A stretch of DNA of 64,000 nt from Choristoneura fumiferana (Eukaryota; Arthropoda; Insecta; Lepidoptera; Tortricidae): assembly GCF_025370935.1 (NCBI RefSeq), contig NC_133472.1, positions 31,891,787 through 31,955,786 on the forward strand, read 5' to 3'. Positions 11,863 through 24,130 of the stretch are shown here, one piece after another (positions within the stretch are counted from its first letter, which is position 1; each line of letters starts with the position of its first letter). A program made the position numbers and the translations under genes. Under the pieces are notes generated by a model that worked only from the letters and a program-made list of their open reading frames with translations, did not search any database and was not told where the DNA came from.

Positions 11863-14800
11863 TCGTGATCGACACACAGAAGTTAAAGAAACGAATATAA
11901 AGGTTGTTTTTTTTCTTTTAATTTTAATTACAACATTCTTTATAAGGAGGTAGAAAGTAAGGAAGTTTTCAAACGTAAAAAATAAAAACACGTCACATGC
12001 GTTGTTTTGATGACAAGACAACAACGTGGTACCTGTGGTTTAGATGATGCAGCTAGAACCTTTTTTTTGACGGCTTTTACAGTTTACCGGAGAGAAGGCG
12101 AGCTGCCAGATGGGCCGCTCGCAGCCAGAAGCAGGAGCAGGACACTGGAACTCCAGACATAACACCTAGTCCTGTTTGGGGCTTCTTAGGGTGTACCTAC
12201 TTAAGAGAAGTCTCTTCGTTTCATTCTCCATACAAAAGTAGACCCGGCCTCATTTGAAAACTAGGCAACAGAAATAGATGAATTTTTTTAAGTATGGACT
12301 AGACATAATTATCAATGCCTGTGGTTTTTCCGATTTTCATATAAATGTGTAATATCAGAATTACAGGAGCTCAAAAGTCGTCTAAAAAAAGATGTCAACT
12401 TTGCACGAGAATTACGGACTAATAAAGAGCATTTTAAAAATCGAAAAAGCAAAGGCATAGAAAATATAATGAATATCTTGATTGTAAAATATCATTGACT
12501 TCTGTGCTATATACTTTTCGTATAATATGAGGACAACGAAACTCAAAATTCAACCGCCCAAATCTTGAAAAGCCTACGGCTATCTCGATATAAATTACGG
12601 ACGTCGTTGCGGAAGTCATGGGGGGGGGGGGGCAAAAGGGGGACAAGTAAAGTGAGACACGGTGAACAAGAAAACATAGGGGTTCCGTTGATATTTTCAT
12701 AATAATAAACGAGTTACGAAGTTTTACCCTACATGTAATCTAAGGTAGTATGAACGCAAAACACTCAATTAATTTAAAAAAGTTAATGCAATACTAAGTG
12801 TAACAGTATTACGGTAACTATATATTAATAAGGGCAGAAAACTATAGTCAACTAAACACAATTAGTACGTCAAACTATTTAAATCTGTGTCTATTTTATT
12901 CGAAGACTTATTTACCAGGACGGTCGTTTGGCCAAGGTTTTCGTCGTACAATAGGTACAAAGCAAGGTTTGTTTGTTATCTCACTTTTCCATTGTAGGTA
13001 AAGCGAATTTCCTTGCAGCGGTATGTACTTCTGTTGCATTCTGTAATCTGTATCCAACAAGACTGTGTCAAGGTGAAATCCATGCCTCATTAAATAACCG
13101 TGAAACAAATAATTAAATAGACTATTGTTGAGGCTGTAAAGTAAAGTACAGGGTAATTTTACTTTAAGGATGCGTTGTGGTTTTAATAAATTTAATGTTC
13201 AAGGAGATTAATTAATATTGATTTGATTACATATTGAGTAGAGGAGTAGAGTTACGTTTATTCTATTCTGAACTCGTTAAAGATACCTACCTCAGTACTT
13301 ATATTTATTTTGAGCACGCAATCGATACTGAGAAAAGACGTCTAGAAAAAGATGTCTACTTTTTTTTTACTTCCAATAAGAGCTTAATAGATAATTTGTA
13401 TCAACTTTACTAAGGGATATTTATTTACTTATCAGTGTTTTTTATTTGATGTATTTTGTCCCAAGATGTTATTATTATTTACCTATATTATTCTGTGCAA
13501 ATATGCCCAGTAAACAATCTTTGCATGCTTTTTTATTCGCATTTCTTTTGACGGAAAATAGCGTTTTTGTAACGCACTTTAATAAAGGAAATTAGGTAGG
13601 TAAGTATGCTGTATAATTTGTGGAAAAACAATCATAGAAAATTTACGAAAATTGACTATCTTAACGATACCTTGACTAGTCTAAATATATTCTGTAAAAG
13701 TGTCGAACAGTTTTACGTTACAGTCCAAAATACTTTATATCATAACACAGATAACAAACGACTTGCTGGGACGGAAGTCGGAATCGGAACCCTAAAAATG
13801 AGTACAAATGTGAGGATTGGATGTATTATACACGTAAATATATTTGTGTCTGCCGATCAGCAAGTGTTAAACGCCGTTTTTTTTCTTCTACATGTGTTTT
13901 ATTCAGAGAAGACTAATTTTACATACAGTCAAGGACCATATACAGTTTAATGTCTAATCATTAAATTAAAATAGGAGATTACATCTGGAGCTCTACGTGG
14001 ATTTTATGTAAGTAACTACGCCCCAAGATAATAATTGCATTGCATCTATTTGAACTAAGTACAATACAATGTTGACGTTGACAACTATACCTACTCGAGA
14101 TGAATGAAAACGGAATACGAGTAGGTAGGTTGTAAAAATAAGGAACGGTATACTATATTATAAGTGTACTCGTACCTCTTATGCTAGCTACAGAATACTG
14201 CATAGATAGGTAGTTGCGACGCTGTATTGCGAGCATGTTCTAGAAGGTCGTCAGAAATGGGCCAAGGTCGAATGAAACTGGGTCAGGGGGATTTAAACAA
14301 CTGGGAGCTAAACGAAATGATTTCTCTGTATTGCTCTGGTCCCGATACTTATTTTAATAACCACTGGACATCGATACTGCATTTTAAATTGGCACAGCAT
14401 GTACTGAATATTCATATTAATATCGTAATTACAATTATTATTTGTACAGAATTTGCTTTTTTTTAAAAATTTGTTCTATTTCATTATTAACTAACATTAA
14501 CGTATGCATATGAAATAGAAATTTAGTGATAGTGTTTATTGTCTCGTTTATCTTAGAAACAAATGCCAATAATTACTTATATCAGACTATTTCTTGAAAT
14601 TCTCCTATTACTATTTAAATATTTACGGAACTCTCGCTTGCCGGACTCGCGCTTGGCCGGTTTTTTCAAAGTTGAACCCTTTCGAAGCCGGGTCTGGTCG
14701 CTAGTATATAATAAATAAGTATCGCTATAAATTTACAAGGTAAGCCATATCATCGCTGCGCTATCGTTTTAAAGCGAGTGAACCCTCTACTTTTCCATAC

Positions 14801-15325
14801 AGAATTGATGATCTAGGCCAGGTTAGGTCAAGATCAGATTTGGAAATAGGTCAGTGTAATCGCATCTGGTCCGTGCCACCCCAGCGATGGAGCGGGTGGG
14901 GCGGGGATGATTCACTGCCATGTCCTTGTCCCAGCTACAGGTATCGCCCACATTTAATATCAAAGGTATCTACGGGAGGTCAGGATTGTCAAGATTTTGG
15001 GCGCTTTAGACGTTAAGACTTTGATTATTTTGAATCAACTTCATAACTGGACAATAGCATTTTCTGTCATGAGCTCAAGATAATTAAGCACATGGAACTA
15101 GAATGAAGATTAAACAGCTTCTATGTTGCTTAAGTTGCTTTCTCTAGGTACTAGTACTTAGTATTTTTATCAAAATTAAATGAGGTTATAGCCCGGGACA
15201 TTAAGTGCATGGTAACCCTCAACGAGTGCACCTGCATCGATTCCAGTTCCAGTAAAGGAAAACAACTTGGCCACTTATGCAATTGAAATCGATTAATGAT
15301 TAATGCACAGAAAATCGATTGGTAA
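11863..15325. other. No gene seen; GC patch, poly-G tract and small repeat ends
   Basis: Contains a GC-richer patch at 12065-12190 (GAGCTGCCAGATGGGCCGCT), a G12-13 tract near 12620, and at 14625-14705 the ends of two dispersed families (CGCTTGGCCGGTTTTTT and GGTCGCTAGTATATAATA). Open frames at 13606-13950 and 14227-14466 show no domain or splice context. Confidence 0.35.
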
Positions 15326-15498
15326 GTACCATCAGCCAAATAAGTGGTCTATCAATTTTTAAAGAAGTTTCTATCAAATGAAAATGTTGCTAAAGACGAA
15401 ATTTCAAGTTGACACACAAGGCTATTGGCATTATTGTTTTTTGACATGCAACGATTGTCAAGTTTAGGGTGGTAGACCACATATTTGGCTGATGGTAC
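15326..15498. mobile_element. MITE E (GTACCATCAGCC ends), copy 1
   Basis: About 173 bp bounded by imperfect inverted repeats GTACCATCAGCCAAATAA and TATTTGGCTGATGGTAC. It contains TTTCAAGTTGACA and GACATGCAACGATTGTCAA. Other copies are at 23956-24130, 31367-31510 and 45327-45501. Confidence 0.9.
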
Positions 15499-15595
15499 AC
15501 CAGTTATCAGAATAATGGCTTTAAAAAGTGACATAGGTACTTCCTGGCTGTGACATGGTGTCACATGGAATTCAAACTCTCATGAAAAAAAATTA

Positions 15596-15801
15596 CGAAA
15601 TTGTACGCTAATTTAAAAAAATGTTACACCCGTAGTTACGAGAAAACAGTGATCAATCTGTCACCGCCAGGAAGGACACTTTCTGGCGGACGCTATCTAT
15701 TTCACTATGAAGGAGTCGACTTTTCAAATTTCTTGTCAATCAGAAAAATGAACGAAATTGTACGTTACTTAAAAAAATTGTACTACACGTAACTTACGAG
15801 T
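15596..15801 (+). repeat. Pair of direct repeats of about 48 bp
   Basis: Segments at 15596-15643 and 15752-15801 match (ACGAAATTGTACG, ACTTAAAAAAATTGT, CGTA.TTACGAG) and flank a 108 bp spacer. It resembles a solo direct-repeat pair. Origin unknown. Confidence 0.55.
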
Positions 15802-16848
15802 AAAGTGTACGTTCAGATTCTAAAGAGTTTTTAGGTAGGTATACAAGGTGCCCATCGGGATTCCAGAGAGCAACAATAAAAAAAAAGACTTAAAAACATT
15901 CCGATGACAATCAAAGCGGCTCGGTAGAGCCATTTTGAAGAGAAACAAAGAAAATAATTATGTATCTTTTGAACGGCATCGAGTGTTTGCTATTTTCTTG
16001 ATGCGAAAAATGCATAAGTACTACTGGATGATGACTTTACAGAAGTAAAATACGATATTATAATGTTTCATTTATTTTTCAAGGCTGCAAAAATTTCAGC
16101 CGCCCCAACCTTCTTCGTTCTTCAAATTTCAATCAACGCTTACCTGCCCAACCCCGTAAAAAATAACGCCTAATGACAACACATTTATATACTTTTGTGT
16201 TTGATTAACAGCATTACGTATAATGGATTACAACACGTACGAAGGTACTCTGTAGGTACTACCATAAAATATAACTGACAAGTGGGTCAAGTTTACAAAC
16301 AACCAGAACAGAGAATAAGAGATCTGCAGTTGTTGCTGTATATGTGTGACACACTTAAATGTAGGTACTTACTCAGTAGTGGTTATTTATACAGTGCATA
16401 ATATAAACTCATTTTGAATGATAAATTATTTACTTATAATTATATGAATTGCAAAAATTAAGGAGGTTTCTTAATATAATATACCTAATAATTTGCCCGT
16501 CACCACCGTCACATCACCTACGAACTTAGACTTAAAACTTTTACTTTAAGCGCTAGCAAAAAAAAGTAAATTTGAAATATATATAAAGGTAAAAATATCA
16601 AATTTGGGTTACATGTCTAACTAAAATTTACAGGGGTGTAGGGTGTAGGGTTTAACCAAAATATCTAACTCTAATCAGCTTAGGAGATGAGATCTACCAA
16701 CTATGATAAAATTTAAATAAACTATTATCTATGTTAAAAAATAAATAAATTGACGATGTTTAAAGTCTCCTAAAGTCAGCAGTCTTAGTCAACGTAATCG
16801 AAAAATAATCGTTAAAAGAAAAGTTTCCATACAAATTACCGGGGAACC
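15802..16848. other. No gene seen
   Basis: AT-rich. No repeated family with a second copy in the window and no supported exon. Confidence 0.4.
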
Positions 16849-17016
16849 AAAACCTATAACGTACCGCTTAGCTACTTCTGACTGTCCCAGAAATTTGAAG
16901 TTAGGTTACGAGTAGCCAATGAAAAAAGCCTGAAAACCTATAACGTACCGCTTAGCTACTTCTGACTGTCCCAGAAATTTGAAGTTAGGTTACGAGTAGC
17001 CAATGAAAAAAGTCTG
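16849..17016 (+). repeat. Two perfect or near-perfect 84 bp tandem units
   Basis: Unit starting AAAACCTATAACGTACCGCT at 16849 repeats at 16933 with almost no change (only the ends GCCTG/GTCTG differ), indicating a recent tandem duplication. Confidence 0.9.
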
Positions 17017-17089
17017 AAAATCTGAAATTAATGTCAGTCTATGTCAGCATCAAATATAAAATAACCGACCGACTGTGCTCTGCTATTGG

Positions 17090-17160
17090 ATTTTCATAGA
17101 TCTACTTACTACAGAACCCTCGGTGAGTGAGTCCGACTCTACGTGGCCGGTTTTTTTCTT
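17090..17160 (-). repeat. Fragment of dispersed repeat D (one end)
   Basis: Ends GAGTCCGACTCTACGTGGCC GGTTTTT, the reverse of the family D start (GGCCAAGTGCGAGTCGGACTC) seen at 33508 and 53611. Confidence 0.5.
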
Positions 17161-17269
17161 GCTGATACTTTGGACTTGTTTTGCTGATTAAGATTAATGA
17201 GCTTTAAACAATTTTTTTTTACTCATGGAATTTATATAATTTGATGCTACTTGCGTTGATTTGATACCC

Positions 17270-17575
17270 TGGCACCTTCCCATGTTCCAAGTACCAACGT
17301 CACCACCGCTGGCGGTGCAGCATCCTCGGCTGAAAGCCTCAAACGCCGCAAATATGCAGCCCTAGGAACCAGCTCACATGTTTGCGGCGTCTGGCGTTGA
17401 AACCTTGGGCCCATGGGGGCCAAGTGCGCGTCGGCTATACATAGATTTGTCGACGCGCCTAATAGAGGCCTCGGGTGACCAGAGGGATGCCCACTATTTC
17501 GCACAGCGAATAAGTATCGCTATATATACAGCGAGGAAATACGGCCAGCCTTCTGGGCACCTTGCACATTGACGG
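17270..17575 (+). pseudogene. LINE ORF2 C-terminal fragment, frameshifted
   Basis: Two frames together resemble the C-terminus of a lepidopteran non-LTR retrotransposon polyprotein. The first reads AESLKRRKYAALGTSSHV. After a frame change, FAASGVETLGPWGPSARRLY and FAQRISIAIYTARKYGQPSG follow to a stop at 17570-17572. ETLGPW and QRISIAI are recurrent in these elements. The 5' part is missing, so this is a dead fragment. Confidence 0.6.
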
Positions 17576-17616
17576 CGATTTAGGCTAAATTTTAAGTTTT
17601 ATTATGTTTGTTTTTA

Positions 17617-18119
17617 TGATTGGTTATTTGGAGTCTTTTTGTATTTTTTATTTCAACTTCAAATTTGTTACTTTTACGGGTATCCCGTGAAACCATATCG
17701 AAAATACAAACTTAGACATGGATGCACAGAAAAACCAGAAAAAGAGACCAGCGCTGGGAATCGAACCCAGGTCCTCAGCAATCCGTGCTGCGTGCTATAA
17801 CCCCTACACCACCGCTGGACAGGAATTTAAACACGAATTTTTCCTATGCATACATATCTCAGGTTGCTTATTTCTACTACGCTACTTATGCAGCAGCACT
17901 AGCGACATCTATGTTTCGCGCTCTCATCGAGAGACGTCACATTCTTTCGGAACCAACCGCTCACCCAGACAAGAGATGTCGCTACTAAGCAATCAAATTA
18001 TGATTGGTTATTTGGAGTCTTTTTGTATTTTTTATTTCAACTCCAAATTTGTCTCCAAGCTGGTCTCTTTTTCTGGTTTTTCTGTGCATCCATGTCTCAG
18101 TTTGTATTTTCGATATGTT
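17617..18119. mobile_element. Composite foldback element containing a tRNA-derived segment
   Basis: Two nested symmetries are visible. Direct repeats (GATTGGTTATTTGGAGTCTT at 17617-17669 and 18000-18052) overlap a structure with inverted arms of about 55 bp at 17693-17752 and 18059-18119. The arms contain GACATGGATGCACAGAAAAA on the left and its complement on the right. A tRNA-like sequence at 17748-17818 begins right at the inner edge of the left arm. Confidence 0.7.
17748..17818 (-). repeat. tRNA-like / tRNA-derived SINE head
   Basis: On the minus strand 71 nt start CCAGCG and end CGCTGG, giving a paired acceptor-like stem. A T-arm CTGGGTTCGATTCCCAG with a perfect B-box follows, and an anticodon-like stem GCAGC/GCTG(A) is present. 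The anticodon loop (ACGGATT) lacks U33, so I call it a tRNA-derived element rather than a functional tRNA. Confidence 0.55.
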
Positions 18120-18393
18120 TGTTTTTGTTTATTCTGTTGAAAATTAAATAAAAAGATATAAAAATCTATAATTTGTTTCGTTGTGATATCTTAAAAAAAA
18201 AAAATAGAATACTTTAATAAAAAAACTCATCCCTTGTTTCGTCCACATTCAAATGAAGTCATTGATTCTGGAACAGAATCGTTTGTATGTATTTGTTTCG
18301 GATGTTAATCTTTTTATTCCGATATTCCCACGGGATCCAGATGTAAGCATGTAAGATACCGCAATATTTACTGCTAAGTCTAAATACATGTCA

Positions 18394-19102
18394 TTTTTAG
18401 GGTTCCGGAGCCAAAATGGCAAAAACGGAACCCCTGATAGTTTCAAATAATTTATTGAATCAGGCGTTCCTTTGCGGAGGTCCATGTCAATGAACTAAAA
18501 GAATTTCCTTGCTCACCCGCGACCTATACGTCCGTGGCTTTGCTCAGGGACTATCAATGCTAGAAAGCTGTAAGTTTGCACGGAGATATATGTAAACTAT
18601 GCCGACAAAATGGTACAATAAAAAACAAAAAAAAATTTTTTTAGGGTACCTCCCATAGACGTAAAGTGGGGGTGATTTTTTTTCTCATCCAACCCAATAG
18701 TGTGGGGTATCGTTGGATAGGTCTTTTAAAACCATTTGGGGTTTGCTATGACGATTTTTCGATTCGGCGATGTGTTTGCGAAATATTAAAGTGCAAATTT
18801 TCATTAAAATCGAGCGTCCCCCCCACCCTCTAAAATCTAAACCGGTGGGTGGAAAAATTTGAAAAAAATTAGTATGGTAGTAAATACATCAAACTTTCAA
18901 GGAAAACTATAACGGTTAAGTTTGCTTGAGAATTATTAGTAGTTTAAGAGTAAATAAATAGCAGAATAAGGTAGAAAATATACCTAAGCTTGGAAGATTC
19001 CGTATAAAATACGAAATCCTTAGAAAAATAATACTCATTTTTTTCGGAATGGCTACGGAACCCTATTTTGGGCGTGTCCGACACGCTCTTAGCTGGTTTT
19101 TA
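18394..19102 (+). repeat. Dispersed repeat A, near-complete copy
   Basis: Starts TAGGGTTCCGGAGCCAAAAT and ends GTGTCCGACACGCTCTTAGC. Internal landmarks: GCTCAGGGACTATCAATGCT, AGTGGGGGTGATTTTTTTTC, a run of C near 18820, and AACTATAACGGTTAAGTTTG. Shared with copies at 27594-28205 (reverse), 31000-31771 and 39238-40036. No intact coding frame; family identity beyond lepidopteran interspersed repeat not established. Confidence 0.85.
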
Positions 19103-20021
19103 TACAGGTGTTACCTTATACTATGTTATACTCGTACTTGACATTATTAGTTTTTTTTTATGTTTAATAAGTAGGTACGTCTGACGGTAATAATTATTTG
19201 TTATTTTATTTCAAGTGCGCTGCTTAGTTTTTACTGTGACTGTCACATGTGTTAAATCTGTCATTTTTAATCTTAATAAAAATTGCTTAATTTGACTAAG
19301 TTGAAATGTCATTTTCAAAAATATATACCCTACAGTAGAGTAGAGGTTCCCAAATTTAAATGAATGGAAAACCCCTGACGTTGAAGGTCTAGACTTGCGA
19401 CACGACGGTGCGTTGTTATAATTACTAATTTTAACAGTTGGAAATAGTTTTATGTTTTACTAATATATTTTTGTATTATAAAAAGATCCACTACGTAGGT
19501 AATTCGCTTCGAGTGAGCGAATAAGTGGGTGAAGGTCAAACGCCATTGTAGGCGGCATGAATATACCTACCCGTACCCACTGAGCAATACTGACTTGCCT
19601 ACAAAATCAAGCTTTTTCATAGGTAGGTAGCTCTTGCGAAAGATCTTTGATTATTGCTTCGTTATTTTTAAGTTATTAACATGGTAGCGAAACATTTCAA
19701 CACCAAGTTCGTTAAAGTATAAAAAGTTAGCATTTTCAATTTTAATTTGTTCAAACTGAAACCGTACAAGCTGTAACCAATTAAGTCAGTACACTGCATT
19801 TCTTTCAACTGCCAGATTTAAAAAAGAAAATAATAAAGTCCCGAGGCTTTTCCAAGGATTTAATACTTCTTTTTGCAAAGTATTGCTACGCTCCGAATTA
19901 ATTTAGGCTTACGTAACGCAACTTCAGTATTTGAATGGAAACGACATTTTGGCGGTCCCTTAAAAATTCGTTAAACCTTATGTTATGAACAAAAAAGGGT
20001 TAAATTTTTATTAGATAATAG
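19103..20021. other. No gene seen
   Basis: AT-rich with scattered TAGGTAGG-type short repeats. No supported exon. Confidence 0.4.
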
Positions 20022-20425
20022 TAGATTGTATAACGAGAGCATAAAACGAGCCATTTTACCCCAGACGTTAATATAGCCACCCGAGTCAGTACGGCGAGGG
20101 TGGATAGACCCGTCGAGGGGAAAATGAGTTGAATGCTCGAGTTTTACACTCTGCCTTTCACTTCTATTAGAGGAAATTAAAAAGCAACAGTGGAAGCAAT
20201 TATTTACTTACTAGGTACCTTTTATTTTACATGCATTGATATATAATTTTTTTTTTAGTTTTATTGATTTATTTTTAGTTTCATATAAAATAAAAATTAT
20301 AGAAAAATACATAGAAACTCTTTTGTTTGTGGCTGTTGACGCCTGATTACCTTTTTCTTAGACGAAGACTTATTTTATGCACTAGAGCATAAAAAGTAAT
20401 TTTATGTCGCCTAGATCCAGCATAA
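20022..20425 (+). mobile_element. Element family B, copy 2 (uninterrupted)
   Basis: About 400 bp from GTAGATTGTATAACGAGAGC to ACTAGAGCATAAAAAGT, including GTCGAGGGGAAAATGAG and CTTTTGTTTGTGGCTG. Both ends carry AGAGCATAAAA in the same orientation. Copies at 4105-4978 (split, reverse) and 37490-37785. Confidence 0.8.
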
Positions 20426-21055
20426 ATACCAACTTTTATGAGCATGAGAAGTGAAAAACTTATATTTTTACCGTGAGGTAATGACAAGAAATCCATTATA
20501 CATACATACATACTTCTCTTTACACCAGATACGCCAAATTTACACGTCGAGTTTTAAGTAATACGTTGCTCATATTATTTTTCTTTACTTATACTTACCT
20601 ATTTTGTTTAATATGAATTACAAGATAGACCAGACCTATCGGATGCTACCGAAGTTCACATGATCTATTAACGGAAGTACAAATATCGAAGCGACGAGTG
20701 TTTAATCAACCGAAAGCCGACCAACCAAAATACTACAATCCCACTTACATTTCAGGCTACAAGCCTGTGCATAGTAGTGCATGTACTAAGTAGTAAGTAG
20801 GTACTAAATAGTTCCTGATACTATCAGAATAGTTTACATATTTCCATCTTCCTACTGCTCTTAATACAATGTAGTAAATTATCTCAAGAGAGCAATCGAA
20901 CCGAATCAATCGCTCCGAATGACTTCCAATAGTTCGGACTGACTGACCCGCCAAACGTCAAACGAATCAAACTGAACGATTCCTTGAATGTAGATATTAG
21001 CTTGAGTGAGAATAGAAAGAAGCGGAACGGTTATTGGAACGAGAACAAACCATGC
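20426..21055. other. No gene seen
   Basis: A short CATA repeat lies near 20501-20517. Nothing else is supported. Confidence 0.4.
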
Positions 21056-21536
21056 ATATGTCGCAGGGAAATGATAAAAACAGGGATTTGATCAAATTTC
21101 TCAGGGATATGATCAAGTCCCGAGATATGATAAAAAAACATCGCGTTGTATCATTTCCCTTGCGGAATTCAGTGATTTGATCAAGTCTCCGAGCCGTTTT
21201 AGGGGAATGATAGAATTACGGCAATGGCCGATGGATTTCATCATTTCTCTTAGCGACTTGATCAAATCCCTGAGCTGTTCTGGGGAAAAGATAAAACGAA
21301 TCATTTAAGTCAATTCAATTTGAACATTTTACTTAACACACCTAGTTTTTATGTTAGCTTTTCGGTGAAGGAATACATCGTGAGGAAACCTGCATATATC
21401 TGCGAAGAAATGCAAGGATGTATGCGAACCCGCTCTGAGCCAGCGTGGGGATTAATTCACATTCCCTCTCACCAAGAAAGGACCTGTGCCTAGCATTTGA
21501 TCAAATCTTTGTTTTTATAATTTCCCTGCGACACAT
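21056..21536. mobile_element. TIR element with internal TTGATCAA palindromes
   Basis: Inverted ends of about 41 bp (TGTCGCAGGGAAATGATAAA at the left, complement at the right end 21494-21536). Inside, TGATCAA occurs five times, mostly as TTGATCAA or TTTGATCAAA, with a spacing of several tens of bases on the left side (near 21088, 21110, 21178, 21248, 21497). A LINE-like piece at 21358-21493 appears to be inserted in or captured by it. No transposase frame. Confidence 0.7.
21358..21493 (+). mobile_element. LINE (RTE-like) 3' end fragment
   Basis: TCGGTGAAGGAATACATCGT, then GAGGAAACCTGC and GACCTGTGCCTAGCA resemble the longer copy at 54497-54660. I recognise this as a common lepidopteran LINE 3' end. 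It lies inside the element at 21056-21536. Confidence 0.6.
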
Positions 21537-21714
21537 ACTCTTTCACGTACTATAGTGTAGTATAAACTTAAAGACCGAACCAGTACATGTTGATTCACAA
21601 GAGCTGGCACGAATGGATTGAATGAGTGAATGAGTGAGGCAAAGATATGCTGCGCCTGCCACGAGTGCGATTGGTAAAAACTAGAAAATGTTTTATTTTC
21701 CAAAGTTTATAAAT

Positions 21715-22085
21715 GTATTCTACCCGTGTCAGTAAAATCAATGAATGATGACAAATTTAAAACCTTTCTTAAAAAGAAGTTGACTCAACAGGCTCTGTAT
21801 AATTTTAAAGACTATTTTGAAATAAAATTGTAATCAGAAATAAATATTGTATTGAAATGGACATATCTGATCTGCCAATTAAATTAATGTTATTATTTTT
21901 ATATTTTACAATTTTAATTATTTGACATCAAATTAAGATCATCGTCTAATTCTATGCCAATTTTTGTAATTTAAATTTATTTTTTCCCTTTGTTAACTGT
22001 ATGTACTTTTATAATATGTAAGACTTGTTCTAGTGCATAATTTATTTGTGTCAATGGAATAAAGATATATGACTATGACTATGAA
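21715..22085 (+). pseudogene. LINE 3' end with short C-terminal coding remnant
   Basis: A frame ends SMNDDKFKTFLKKKLTQQA, then LYNFKDYFEIKL stop at about 21832, typical of the C-terminus of Jockey/CR1-like non-LTR elements. It is followed by an AT-rich 3' UTR, AATAAAG and a GACTAT microsatellite (22070-22083), as LINE copies often end. The rest of the element is absent. Confidence 0.6.
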
Positions 22086-23955
22086 TGAACGTATCTGTGT
22101 TACCTATTTGAATACACTTCACACAAACATGAAAATCTCATGCATCTGTCATGTTCCAACAAAAATGTCTAAGTGACATTACTTTCGTTCACTCCATTCA
22201 TGCCAGCTTTTGACCTGTACATTTGCTCCATTGCACTACTTATATAGGTATGGGAAGCGATCCGTTTAGTGAATGAGCGCGCACAACTAATACATTCCAT
22301 CGAACGATAACATACTTAAATTATTAACTCAATATGGTCCTGGCGCTTCGCCGGCCATTGCCTAGTTTTCCTGGACCTAATGTGACGCAGAAAGATATTT
22401 ATAAATTATAATGTTGCTTGTAGTGTAATCACAATCATAATAAGACATTTTATATTTCGGGGTTTCTTTCTTTCGGCCCCGATATTTCAAATGTACGTTT
22501 TATGTCTTTTGGGCATTATTATGCGTACCTACCCGAGCTAGCCATAAAACACGTATATTGGCTTTAATGGTCTTTTTAACTAACAATTTAACGGTGGTAA
22601 ACAAAAACAGCCGTGTTTCGGGCTTTTCTTTCTTGTGGTAGGTACAAAGCGCATTCAGCGATTGATAACCTAGAGGCAGAAAAAAGGCTTTGTGCTACAT
22701 AATGATGGATGGTTTAAGTTCTGTTTTGCTAATATAATGCTTTTTCGACAGCTACAATTTGTATGTATTTCGATTTCGATATAATATGTCAGTTGCGAAA
22801 AGGTTTGCCAACTTTCATTAACTTTACTTAAGATTAAGACGCATAAAATTAAACCTTCGACAAATCGACAAATGTATCGTTATCATAACAATATGGTCTT
22901 AAAGTGGTGTGGTCGGGACCAACAACGGAGTTGTCAACATTTTATTCGTTAAGTTCGTGATGATAAATAAGTACATGTCATACGGCAAAGATTGTGTATT
23001 GTATACTAACTGAAGGTGTTACATCCAATAGCATAGCTTCTGTCAAACAACACCGTTTTACCTAACAAAAATGTTGATTACATGCTACTGATATTTATTT
23101 ACAGTTTTATTGTTTACTTTCAAGAAAGTAACACAACCAGAAAACTTGTGAAAGGACGACACGACATTGACGTTATGTGGTATTTTTACAGGCGGATGCA
23201 AAGCGATATTATACCTGACGTCTTACCCTTGACTGAATACTACCTGCGCTGTGTAATAACGGTCTCGTCTCGATACAGTTACAAAGATTTATCTCTAAAA
23301 TAAAAATAAAATACATTATTAGATAGTTGATATTTATTTAAAAGAAAAAGACACCCCATTGTAAGAATACTGCAGTAGGTGATTCTACAAGAACATCGTA
23401 TAATTTGTAATTAATTCTCCATGATCAGTGTAATCATACAGTCATAAATGTCACGTCTTGAAAAGTTTATGCTAGATGCATTTAAAAACACTCGTATACA
23501 CATGACCTTAAATAATCGTTTAACTGCAAGCAAACAGTGCGGGTGACCACACAGCGTGGCTTCTACTACATAGGCGTCAACTACATAACCAGCTGTGAGG
23601 ACTCTTTTAAAAAGAGTTCCATTTCAGCTGTTATTCATTTGATATAAGCCTAGTCCAACTAAAAGTGGCAATGTACATGAAACACTGAGTGCATTCGCGC
23701 CGTGGAGCATGACGTTACGACTCTTATGACACTGACATCGTAGTGGTTCTCCTCGACCTAGTCTGCTGCTGAGCCATCTAAGGAGAGCTATCGAGAGCAT
23801 GGCCACCGGGCTCTTAAGGCGCATTGTAGCCAGGTTATTTTTACCTCTTACCCCACTATAGCCAAAAGACGTGTTATTTTTTTGCATAAGTACTATTTAC
23901 TAGGGTATGCTTGTAGGTTTGCACGGATTTATTAGTTATGAGTAGGGTAGGGTAG
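22086..23955. other. No gene seen; short hairpin near 22452-22496
   Basis: The hairpin TATTTCGGGG ... CCCCGATATTT at 22452-22490 and a GC-richer patch at 23690-23830 were noted. No exon can be supported. Confidence 0.35.
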
Positions 23956-24130
23956 GTACCATCAGCCAAGTAAGTGGTCTATCAATTTTTAAACAAGTTC
24001 CTGTCAAATTAATATCTCGCTAAAGTCGAACTTTCAAGTTGACAGACACGTCTATTTGGCATTATTGTTTTATGACATGCAAACGATTATCAACTTAAGA
24101 GTGCTAGACCACATATTTGGCTGATGGTAC
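23956..24130. mobile_element. MITE E, copy 2
   Basis: 175 bp, complete, with GTACCATCAGCCAAGTAA and TATTTGGCTGATGGTAC ends. Same orientation as copy 1. Confidence 0.9.

Noticed and set aside
13606..13950. 114 aa plus-strand frame
   Set aside because: AT-rich composition, no domain, no splice sites or conserved motif; expected by chance in this background.
17748..17818. Functional tRNA gene
   Set aside because: B-box and stems are present, but the anticodon loop lacks U33 and the sequence is part of a repeat; better explained as tRNA-derived.
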